64,000 nucleotides of DNA, taken from NCBI RefSeq assembly GCF_011745365.1, contig NW_024468911.1:186001-250000 (forward strand), given 5' to 3'. This document shows positions 25,466 through 35,356 of this stretch, one piece after another. This stretch comes from Cryphonectria parasitica EP155 (taxonomy: Eukaryota; Ascomycota; Sordariomycetes; Diaporthales; Cryphonectriaceae). Position numbers and translations under genes: made by a program. How positions within the stretch are numbered: the stretch's first letter is position 1; each line of letters begins with the position of its first letter. The notes beneath the pieces were generated by a model. The model searched no databases and was not told the origin of the DNA. It was given only the letters and a program-made list of their open reading frames with translations.

Positions 25466-27183
25466 CTTATATGTATGACCCGAAACATGAGTTAATCTTT
25501 CATTTCTTCTCTCCAGGCTGAGCAGCGAGGTCGTGGAGTTATACCGTGCTGGCAAGATTCAGCCGCCGCCCTCGACGGTCTTTGATGTAGCCAATATTGT
25601 CCAGGCATATCGCTACTTCTCCACCCAGGACAGAGTCGGCAAGATTGTCATTTCCTTTGAAAATGAGGATTCTCTTATTCCGGTAAGTAACTCTTGGAAT
25701 GTACCAGACAGGTGCACCTTTTCCGTCCTCCTCCCCTCCCCCCTTCAAAAAAAAAAAAAAAAAAGGGAAGAAGAAACCAAGGGCACAATTGGGTTCTTTC
25801 TTGTTTCTTCTTTCCTTTCAAAAAACCATCGAAATATGTATCTACAAAATACAATAACTTATTGCAACATTGCTAACATTGTGTCACCTTTTCCAGCTGG
25901 CTCCTCCGAGATACAGCGCGTCCCTGGACCCGAACAAGACCTATCTTCTCATTGGGTGCCTTGGCGGCTTGGGGCGCAGCCTCAGTCGCTGGCTCTTGTC
26001 TCGCGGCGCCCGCAACTTTGTCTTCCTCGGTCGTTCAGGCGCCGACAAGCAAAGCGCCAAGACCATGGTCAGACGCCTGGAGGCTGGCGGTGCGACCGTG
26101 ACTGTTGTGCGTGGCGATGTTACAAACCGTGCCCACGTCGACGCCGCTGTCGAGGCTTGTATTGCGACAGGCAAGCCTGTGGGCGGCGTGGTGCAGGCCG
26201 CCATGGGCCTCCACGAAGCTCTCTTCTCGTCCATGACCAGCGAGGCATGGCATACGGGGATCCAGCCCAAGGTCACGGGCACCTGGAACCTGCATGACGC
26301 CCTCTCGGCTGGAGGCCGCGACGCCGCCCTCGACTTCTTCCTACTCATGTCCTCAGTGTCTGGAAGCGTTGGTACGGCCACTGAGAGCAACTACTGCGCC
26401 GCCAATTGCTTTCTCGACGCCTTCGCCAGGTGGCGCCGCTCCCAGGGCAAGCCTGCCATCTCGCTCGGCCTCGGCATGATCTCCGAGGTGGGCTATCTAC
26501 ACGAGAACCCAGACATCGAGGCCCTGCTTCTGCGTCGAGGCATCCAGCCCCTGACAGAGGCAGAGTTTCTGCAGACCATCGACCTCGCCCTCTCCGCTGA
26601 CCACAACAACGACGATGACGCCAGCACAAGCCAGCAGCAGCTGGCTCAACAAGACGCGTGGTCAGGCTCCGCTCATATCCTCACAGGGCTCGAGCCGCTC
26701 GGGGTGCTGCGTCTAAAGGACGAAGGCTTTGACGTGACCCATGCCTCGATGGATGATCCGCGGGCGTCCATCCTGTTTGCCGCCCTGTCGGCTGAACAAG
26801 ACGCCAGAGACGGCAGAGAGCAACACGGAGACGCTGCGCTGAAGAACGGCAGCAGCAGCTTGGCCCGGTCCGCCTGGTATGCCGACGTGCCTGCGACCGC
26901 TCAGAAGGCTATCCAGGCCGAGGCACACGCTCCATCTCTCCATGAGGCCATCTTGAACCTGCTGCGCAAGCGCTTTTCCTCCTTGATTCTGATGTCACTC
27001 GACAAAATCGAAGACGACAAGCCCATCGCCAAGTTTGGCGTGGACAGCATGATCGCCTCCGAGTTTCGAACTTGGATCTGGACTGCCTTCAAAGTCGATA
27101 TGCCTTTTCTTACTATTCTCAGCCAGGATGCTACTTTGAGCACTCTCGCGACTTCTATAGCAGAGAGATTGAGTCAATCCTGA
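18211..27183 (+). CDS. Highly reducing type I polyketide synthase (KS-AT-DH-MT remnant-ER-KR-ACP)
   Basis: Eight exons (18211-18370, 18475-19267, 19398-19732, 19888-23312, 23502-23720, 23812-25400, 25517-25682, 25897-27183) give 2657 residues. KS: DTACSSS (Cys about 222), EFHGTGT (His about 357), NFGHSEAASG (His about 395). AT: FVFTGQGAQW and GHSSGE (Ser about 703). DH: WLRHHKVETQVVFPAAGY (His about 1074) and a later TIDA (Asp about 1321). The next region (about 1390-1600) resembles a shrunken methyltransferase whose SAM loop reads LELGEDCTCK, so methylation is unlikely. ER: HGGAGALG cofactor loop (about 1890-2225). KR: GCLGGLGRSL, LMSSVSG, and Tyr about 2395. ACP: FGVDSM (Ser about 2613). 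No thioesterase, reductase or condensation domain follows, so release needs partner enzymes. Low-complexity loops, including a 12-Gly run, interrupt linkers. It builds the reduced chain of the cluster product. Confidence 0.95.
21319..21349 (+). repeat. (GGA)n microsatellite coding a polyglycine loop in the PKS
   Basis: A near-perfect GGA trinucleotide run inside PKS exon 4 encodes about twelve glycines just before the LVEIGPHSALKGP motif near the end of the AT region. The reading frame is preserved. Confidence 0.9.
25440..25466 (+). repeat. (AT)n microsatellite in a PKS intron
   Basis: An uninterrupted AT dinucleotide tract inside the intron between PKS exons 6 and 7 (25401-25516). Confidence 0.9.
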
Positions 27184-27845
27184 CAGATGCAAGCGCTTAA
27201 TCAAGTTTGATAGTGGTAATGATGACACGAAAGAAGGGTAAAATGAGAGAGAAAAGGGAAACTCCCCTTGTTCTGTAAATATGTGGTGTTGAGGGCAATC
27301 AGTTGAATTTACTGTGTAACGGATATCTAAGAAGCATTAGTATACGTCAATGTTATATAGACTTACATGCAAACAACATTGAACCCGAGGTCCCTGATAG
27401 CTATCTTATGGCAAAACACTGAAAATCTCTCTAATGGCATTAAATCATCCCGCCACACATATGCTTCTTGCTAATCAATACGCTGAACTCTTTTTGACGA
27501 TTTTCCCCTTCGTGTTAGAAGCAGATACCAATCCCTACTTTTGTTTCCCGCCCAGCTATCCAAACTTTTAACAGCTCAATGGAAAGTAGACAATAAATTT
27601 TCAAGACATCTTCATATCGTGCTTGAGAACAAATCTCTTCAAACATTACATGTATCTCGAAACAAACACGGAGGAGTTGGAATCAATTTTCTTCAGAGAC
27701 TGTCGGCGCCCAGTCAAATGAAATCCAACTTCCACAGCCTCACTGAAAGGCGACGGTGACAAGTGTCCAGGAGAGATCGTGTGAGGGTGGACAACATCAT
27801 CGGGAGAGAGCATGCGTGTTGGGGATGCAATGTCCAAGGCACCTG
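27184..27845. other. Intergenic between convergent PKS and NLR genes
   Basis: AT-rich DNA with the 3' ends of both genes. A minus-strand open frame at 27837-27646 (starting D-I-A-S-P-T) could be a lost, frameshifted continuation of the NLR gene. Confidence 0.4.
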
Positions 27846-30800
27846 TCAGAGTTTCTTCAGCATTTCTAAGATCACGAAACCTGTTTTTCTTTTATTTTTC
27901 TTATATTAAAGAAAAAGGAGGAAGAAGAAGAAGAAGAAAAAGACTGCGGGAAAAATGTGAACGAAGGTAACCGTACCTGGACATTGCAGCCCCGTGGCCG
28001 CTTTCGGCTCGAGGCCCGGTTGTTCCAGATCTTCTGGCATGAGCATCCTGTCCATCAGTTTGACCACCTCGTTTAGTCCTAGATGGTATGCAATGTCCCG
28101 CTGTGCTGTACCCTCTTTCACTTTGTGATCTGGGTGGCGAGCCGATTCGGAAGACCTCCAGAACCAGCTTCCAAACCCAAGTGTATTCGCATTGCAAAGC
28201 CGTGCGCAGTTGTCGAGCTGAGTCTCCGTCAGGTCTGGCGCTAATTGGTGGTAATGATACGTCCAGTGATGGCCGGCATACCGCAGGAAATTGATAGCGA
28301 TTTGATCTCGAAAGATGGTCGCCGCCAGCGATTGCTCGGAGCCGCCCACGTTCAGTAAGGACAAGTACTTAAGGCATATGTCCAGCAGTTCATTATGAGC
28401 GCGTCGTGAAATAACAGACTGCTGCCAGTTTGTAGTCCTAGAGTTCGTCTTGGGGTTCTTTGACAAGTATTGCGCCTCCGTGCTATGGTCGAGGAGAAAC
28501 TCCCTCGCTGTTTGGTGCACCAAGTATACGGTGCCACGTACTATGCGGATAAAGTGCCCACACAGCGCCTTGGCACGCTCTTCAAAATTGTGGACAACGT
28601 CGAGTTCTAGATCTTCAAACGTGGTCTGGGTGCGGTCTACCGCTATCGCAATGCTGAGCTCTGTCAATGTCAGGGGCCTCACCGCGCCCATGACGATATG
28701 TAGCAACCTCAGGGCTTGCACGGCGTCGGTGCTCTGTTCCAGAAGCCGTTCGTATATGCGAAAGATGTCTCCTCGGGCCTGAAGAATCTCCATGAGTTCC
28801 CGTTTCGACGCACCCTTTTTGGCTTCCAAAAGGTTGATGACGAGGGTAGTCCAGAGGAAAGTCCGGTCAGCGCCCTGGATCAGGCCCACTCGGACTTCCT
28901 CCAGGATGCCTCGTGGAAGCCCGCGACGGACGGCGTTCTCAATGTGATGGTCGATAACCAGCTCTACATCGCGACTGATGGCCTCAGGCTCGTCTTCTCC
29001 TCTTAATCTGATGGTCGGTAGAATGTCAAAGGCGTGCTTGATCTCATTGTCGGGTCGACTAGCAATGATCGTCTTCACGAAGGGAGGTCGTGTGAGACTG
29101 TCCCCCTCTTTTGTTTTATAGAAACGTACGAGGGACTGCAGAAGCTGACGCTGCGTGGTGGTCTCACATTCGTCCAGGGCGTCAAAAATCAGGATGACGT
29201 CTCGTGAGGCTGGATCGGTCACAGAAGCATCAAGCAGGCTCCAAAGCGAACTGAACTGTTGTAAAACATCCCTGCCATGGTCCAGAAATGAATGCGTGAC
29301 GTGTTGCAGTAACCATGGCTGAGCGGTGTATAATTGATGCAGTATAGCCGACACTGCATGGACCGCGTTGTTCTGCTCATGGTTGTCCTCCTTGAAGAAG
29401 AAGTAACAGACAACTTCTGGCACCTGAATCCTGTTCTCTGCCCCATTCAGGTGGTCAATGAGATAAGAAATCAGGACGGACTTACCACATCCAGGATCAG
29501 CCGATATCCAGAGGAGGTCGGAAGCTTGCTTTTGTCCCCATTCCCGGTATTTCTCGTGGTGTAACAACCATTGACAGGTGCCAGGAACGGCTGGTGGGTA
29601 TCGATCCTTGTGAGCCTCATAGTTCGATGTTCGTAGGAGTCTGTAGCAAGCAGCTTGCGCCTTCTTTTCTTCCTTGTCTCGAGCATCTCTCCTCTTTTTA
29701 GCTTGATCCAACTCGCGCTGGTTGATGCTTTCTGCTACATCGTCTTGAGACTCAAGAGCGGTTTGGATCGATTGAGAACTCTTGGTAAGTGAGCGATTGC
29801 CGTGGCCAGTTCGCTTTGGCCCATCACTTTCGAAAACAGTCTCTTTAATCTTGGCTTAGCATCAAGTGCCTAATCTAATAAACAAAGAGTGAAAAAGAAA
29901 ATCACAACTTACTTGGACGGGATGCAGAGCCAGCCAAGTTCTGAAGATTTGTCCAAACACATCGATACCTAGGCTCGAGGATGGAGTCAAATCTGCACAT
30001 CGAACGGTGGTTCCCTTTGATGCCGATACTGACTTCGTCTGGGAAACCAAGGACAGCAGAGTCTTCTTCGACTACCTGTTTCTTTGGTTAGTAACGTCAC
30101 CGCGCAAAAGCCCCTCGGATGATTGTCGCCGTGCTTACTCGGCAGTTTAGGTAATCCATCTTGTCGGTCTCGTAGAAACTAATGATTTGCAAATTCTTGG
30201 CCCTATCGACAAAGGATTTGGAAATGCTTTGAAGTGACACGGAGTCCATCTTTAGGTCTTGAGATAGTTTCCTGTTGGTTTTGCTGCCAAAGGTTGCTAC
30301 GCTTGCAATATTGCCGAGAACAGTGCTCCAGACCGCGAGAGACGATCCTCGGTGGGGAGTCCCGAAGAACACGATACCTCGAACCGAGTGAAGGAGACTC
30401 TGGTATCGATCTTTCTCGTGCGCTCTGATAATGGCCTGCAGAGAGCAAACAGTTAGTGAGTTTCATACCAAACATAGGGTCTGCTCAACCTTTTTAACCA
30501 CAATACCCCCAAGGCTGTGGCATATGAAGATGATTGGGCGTCGAGCAACTTCATCAAGCCGTAATGGCAGCAGAGCTTCCAGTAGCTGCTCTGCAAAGGT
30601 GTCCACATCCGATACAGACTTGCCGAAGAACAGGGCGGAGTCGTACCCAAAAGACATGATTCGGGCCCGCGGCACTTGTTCCGGTAGGAAATCGCGAAGC
30701 CACATGACAGGTCTACCTTTCACGCTGGAGGTAGTGGACTGCCAAGTTGTTTCCCAGTGGCCATTGAGGCCATGTAGTGCTACAATGTCAACGGCGTCAG

Positions 30801-31050
30801 GGTCATTGTCATCTTGATCCTCCAGAATATGCAGCCCGAAGGTGTCGTTGTTCCTGGTGTCCTGTGTTACTGTGGTCCTAGGTGCTAGTACGAAATTAAT
30901 GCTTAGGTCAGTTTCTTCGTCAGGTGTGATCGTTGTTGCGAGGGAGGTCGTACAAGAAGAGCCTCCTTCTTGAATGGCTGCAGGGATTTCCGGCCTCGGC
31001 GACTCGGCGCCGTTGGAAAGCCTCTTCCTCTTCCATGGCAGTAAGGGCAT
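27846..31050 (-). CDS. SesB-NACHT STAND (NLR-like) protein, C-terminal repeats nearly absent
   Basis: Exons 31050-30490, 30435-30139, 30075-29913 and 29854-27977, with a short last exon ending near 27846, give about 980 residues. The N-terminal domain is a SesB-like alpha/beta hydrolase: VDIVALHGLNGHW, FICHSLGGIVVKK (nucleophile Ser) and FFGTPHRGS. A linker follows with Lys/Arg-rich helices. The NACHT domain has Walker A ADPGCGKS, Walker B LIFDALDEC and the ASRPDNEI sensor region. A helical winged-helix-like part follows, and then only a scrap resembling one ankyrin repeat (AYHLGLNEVVKLMD). Proteins of this kind are fungal NLR analogues linked to non-self recognition and regulated cell death. 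The start at 31050 is the first in-frame ATG; an upstream exon is possible. The last exon boundary is uncertain. Confidence 0.82.
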
Positions 31051-32005
31051 GTCGAAAGATAGGGATTTCCCAGCCAGAGCATGGACCCAAGCATCGATCA
31101 ATCCAGCACGTAAGAGAGAGGTAGACTTGTGGGCGAGAAGTTTGAGGATGCGGAGAAATAGCCTCAGCCTGCTTTGAACCCTTGTCACGAAGAGTCTGTC
31201 ACTGGTCCGTAGGTACAGCTGCCCCACTCACCAAAGTGTGTGCATGAGGGGGGCGATGCAGTGGCATTGCTAGGAAGTGCAGATGCTTACAAACAGGGCC
31301 AGCTGACCCATCAACGACGGCCAAAGTCCCAAAGCGGTCTTAGTCGCCCAATGTATCCCTTGCCTACGATCTTCCATTATAATCTGACCTGCAGGTTACG
31401 CGAAGTACCATCGGGCCGTCAGCTCTGCATCACGAACAAACTGTTCACAAGAGACAACGACCCCCGCTATACGAACATTAGCACAATCTATAAAGCATTA
31501 ATAGCCTAACAAGTGTCTCGTAATTAGATCTCAAGCGTGTCTCGGCAGAGAGAAGTTTGTCTGACTTTGAGAGAATGGTCGGTGTTGCTTTGCTTCGAAG
31601 CCGAGAGCACACAAGTCAGAGACGTTAGGAACGCAAGGTGAGCGTTTGCTTCAGTGGAGCATCACCCAAGGGGGAACCCAAGGAAAGATACCTATGTAAA
31701 CAACGTCTAACGCCCAGCGCCTCAACTTTGTTCATTGACCTGTCCGCTCTATAATCTAACCACCCTTCTTTTACCATAACCAAAAACAAATACAAAATGC
31801 CTATACGATCCCGCGTACGAACAGTCAGAATATGACGAAAATGCAAGAATAGCAGACCAAACGCCTCCCTATCCCCCCCCCCTCTCATTTCAGAAGACCG
31901 CTTTCTAGGACTTCTTAGTCTTCAGAGTTAATTGAGGCGGATATCTCAACTGAACGCCAGCTCAAAACCCTCAGACTTATTGCCGAGTCGGAAGTGGTGT
32001 GTAGT
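31051..32005. other. Intergenic, no gene supported
   Basis: This holds the NLR promoter on the left and the 3' UTR of the secreted protein on the right. No open frame has recognisable features. Confidence 0.5.
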
Positions 32006-33066
32006 TTATGCCGGTGTCCTTTTAGGCTTCTTCGACGAAGTAGTCTTCTTGATCGCTTTAGAAGATGTGGAGACCTTAGTGGTTGAAGTCGCTTTAGTAG
32101 ATGTGGAGACCTTGGTGGATGAAGTTGCTTTGGTTGACGAGGCGGCGCTGGTGGACGAAGGCGATGTGGTAGACGGGGCTGCGCTGGTGGACGAAGATGT
32201 CTGGGAAGACGAACATCCGCTGCCGCTGGTATTGCCGCGGGCGTCGAGTTTGCATGCCTCGGCCTCGTCTGCTGCAGGCACTGGCTCACTAGCCAGCCAA
32301 CCCTTCCAGCCAGGCCAGGACTTGAAGTCCACAACCACATCCTTGTTCTTCATTGAGTCTTTGTCGGCGTAAGGGGCACATTCAACAATTGTGATCTCCA
32401 GCGGATTCGCTGTCCCACACATTGCTTCAGGGACTTTGAGCTGGATGCCATTGTCCCAGTCCGAAAGCCTCAAAGACGTTGCCATGTCCGCCCCAACGTC
32501 CTGAAAATACTCCTGGATATACTTCCCTTGTTTCTTCCCCTCATAATTGGTCCAATCCCACTGGATGTTTTTGCCTGCTCTGTTTTTCGCCGGGTACTTA
32601 ACTTTTTCCGCCGCAGCGACTTTGCTTTCGTCGGCTGCAAATAAACATACGCTTTGAAAATCGTGTCAGCAACGCACGCGCTGCAATGCAATCTCCACCT
32701 GGGCCAGGAGAGCAAATATATTTATCCATGGAGGTGACTCACACTTCACCCGACCATGCGCCCAGCTTTTCCGACAAGTATACGCCAGGACCAAGTTGGT
32801 TGGTTTTCTGTGAGTTTCCCAAATATAACATTGTGCCGGCTTTTTGCATCTGCTCAGCCTTTGCCTAAATTCCACAAGCAAATTAGGGCGATTCAACAAC
32901 AACGAGTATGTATCAATGCTGCTGGCACCATCTATGTACATACTTGGGTCGTTGCATGCCATCCAAAGTAAAATGGAGCCCGCTGTTCCAACCTTATCAC
33001 ACTCGGCTGAACGCTTCCAGCAAGAGCCAAAGCGATGGCCAGAATGTTCGTAAGTGTGGCGTGCAT
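32006..33066 (-). CDS. Secreted protein with ADP-ribosyltransferase-like motifs and Lys/Ser/Thr-rich tail
   Basis: Three exons (33066-32944, 32864-32743, 32651-32006) encode 296 residues. A signal peptide (about 1-20) comes first. Then comes a short strand with a Trp-His-Ala-Thr pattern, a G-P-G-V-Y-L-S strand, a Cys-Leu-Phe-Ala-Ala-Asp strand and a helix with Gln-Glu-Tyr. This order of His, Tyr and Glu is that of the H-Y-E ADP-ribosyltransferase superfamily, which includes secreted effectors and toxins of fungi and bacteria. That assignment is my inference from motifs. The last 80 residues are low-complexity Ser/Thr/Lys/Ala repeats ending in a basic cluster. The gene is next to the NLR-like gene and could be a defence or interaction factor. 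If the fold is wrong, it is simply an unknown secreted protein. Confidence 0.6.
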
Positions 33067-33488
33067 TGTAGGAAGAGGCAGTTGAGAATGGTAAAAAAGA
33101 TAAAGTACAATTGCGGTTTAGTGTATGTTGGTAACTTCTTAGTCGATGTAGAATTCTGGTTGATTGCTTTCTAGGAACGAGAGAAAGACATGTAGCACAA
33201 CCCTTCTTATAGCCAGTCCGGACGATGGTTTGAGCAGTAAACCTGCATAACATATTTTTCTCCCTTGGGCAAGTATTGCACCGATACAGACAAAGGACAG
33301 TGGGTCGGCCTCGCAATGTGATTGTGCTTACTCACATAACCTGCTTTGAAACACGCAGGTAGGAAGCAGTATACAGCACGAGGCTCAGGCAGGCCGTCCA
33401 GTTTGGTCAGTGATTAAAATAAGACGTGGAGCTTTTTTGTTTCATAGATCACAACGCACAAGATAAGCTTTGAAGCTTAAATCATACC

Positions 33489-33830
33489 ATGGGATCAATC
33501 ATCTCATCAAATACTGCACCAAAGCCCAGTGGCGGCACGTCTCAAGACCCGGTTGGGCCGCGGAAACTCCTGTTTAAGAAGTGGAGCATAATGATTATGT
33601 GAGTAACCGACCAGATGTTGGAATAAGCCATGTAGTCAGATGTATTCCCATTTCCACCCACCATGCTTGAAGCATCCCGTGGGGGCACTGGGACAGGCCA
33701 GTATCAGTCAGAATCCTACAGTGTGTTAGTTGTGCTATTCGCGAGTTGCCAAGAAGGGTCGGAAACACCGTTCGCACCGGTTGGTCGCCCAGCTGCCCGC
33801 CTGCCAATAATAGGTATTCGGTGGGACCTT
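33489..33830 (+). CDS. Doubtful short gene with possible N-myristoylation start
   Basis: A first exon at 33489-33598 starts MGSIISS (a plausible N-myristoylation signal), contains a basic stretch (RKLLFKKW) and ends at a GTGAGT donor. A CTACAG acceptor near 33720 would continue the frame with a hydrophobic segment before a stop within about 120 bases. No family is recognised. It could be a pseudogene or chance. Confidence 0.22.
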
Positions 33831-34225
33831 TGCTGAGTTTGCTCCACGGTGACATTGCCAAGTAGATGAGGGTGTATGACCGCGTTCAGCTCCAATGCTG
33901 TCTGCAGCCCCTGAAGCTGCTGTAGTCGCTCGTTTGTAAAATTAAGTCTGGCGTAAGCGTAAGAAATCCAGTAACGGCCAAGACTCTGGAGGCAGCGTCG
34001 TCTCATGTGTCTGCGGCGTCATTAACTAAGACCAAATGAGGAATTGATGTTACCCATTTTGTGGCACAGTCAAGGTGTCACAGCCCCGCTTGCCCTGCTG
34101 AAATTGTATATAAAGAACATTTGCCCGTCCTCACACCACACATGCATTATCTTTTCCTGCGTAAGATTATCTTTGTTCTCATCCTTCCAATCGATTCTCG
34201 TTTTTTATCACCTTATTCAACCAAA

Positions 34226-34936
34226 ATGGCGACAGAACAGAAGCTGGAGCAGGCCGGAAACGGCGAGACTGTTGCATCCGTGCTGTGCACCAAATACAAC
34301 TGGACACCAGACGACCGTGCCAACTGGAGATCTATTGCTTTCCGCGAGGATGGCGTCGGATGTGTAAGTTTCGCCGCAGCAGACACAGCTCTTCCCAATG
34401 CTAACAGAAAGAAAAAAAAAACTAACCATGTCCAGTTGAAACTTCTGTCTGACGGACCCGGCACACTCTTGGTTTGCGAGTTCGACTGGGAGTTCAATGA
34501 GGATTATAACGGCCCAGGCACAGCAGAGAAGAAAGTTGACACCCGGCAAGAGGATCTCGAGGACAGTCTGCGGACACGCCAAATTGCCGAGTTTGCGATA
34601 GACATCAAGTTCCGCAACAGTCAGCCAAGGGAGGAGTTTGGGTTTGGGTCGATAGATATCGAAGCAGCCAACTCACGTCGCCTAAAAGAAACGGCATATG
34701 AGCAGGAGACTTTCTTTGTCCGCCTGGAGGTCGGTAACTTTCCGGCTCAACATGATACCAACCCCCCCGATAGCGAGGCGTACGGGAAGACGAGATGGGC
34801 CCAACGGTTATCGTTTCAAAACAAATCGCCAATCCCACCACGGGATAGATGGCGCGACAGTTTCCAGGGCATGCTGGAGGCAATGAACTGGGAGATCGAG
34901 ACGAATTGGTTCAGTCACAAGTTGCGTGGAGATTAA
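34226..34936 (+). CDS. Conserved-looking fungal protein of unknown function
   Basis: Two exons (34226-34363, 34436-34936) give 212 residues. The 72-nt intron is in frame, so the unspliced frame also reads through. The start follows an AACCAAA context. The protein is soluble-looking, acidic and rich in Trp, Phe and charged residues. It has no signal peptide or membrane helix. The opening (LCTKYNW-TPDDRANWRSIAFREDG) and the strand-rich middle (LLVCEFDWEF) resemble an orphan family I have seen in many ascomycetes but cannot name. No catalytic motif is visible. It lies downstream of the secreted protein and divergent from it. Confidence 0.7.
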   Translation: MATEQKLEQAGNGETVASVLCTKYNWTPDDRANWRSIAFREDGVGCVSFAAADTALPNANRKKKKTNHVQLKLLSDGPGTLLVCEFDWEFNEDYNGPGTAEKKVDTRQEDLEDSLRTRQIAEFAIDIKFRNSQPREEFGFGSIDIEAANSRRLKETAYEQETFFVRLEVGNFPAQHDTNPPDSEAYGKTRWAQRLSFQNKSPIPPRDRWRDSFQGMLEAMNWEIETNWFSHKLRGD

Positions 34937-35356
34937 ACCATTGAACCGTCTCTCACCAGTTTCAACAGGGGTAGAGCGGATCAGGCACTTACAGATTGCG
35001 TACAATTAAGCACATGACACACGATAAATCAGGGTACAGAGGGGATAGTCAAGAAGAGACGCTTTACATTTGTGTCGCAATTTCTATAAAGTTCAAATTC
35101 CCAGATGTAACAGCTGATCAGAACGCCGATGCTATCTCTATAAAAAAATCTTTTGCCGTGATATGCGCTCTAAGTATACAAGACGCCATGCTGCCCCTCC
35201 TCCTCCTCCTCCTCCACTTCCCACTCCATGTGTCGCTTTTGGTGCTCATTATCATCCAACCAATTGAGTTTTCCCTATAGTCTTGTCTCCCATCCCACAA
35301 ACATGCTCGACAGAAAGGAGCCCGTCTTCCGTCCGTTATCATACCGTGAGAAGAGT

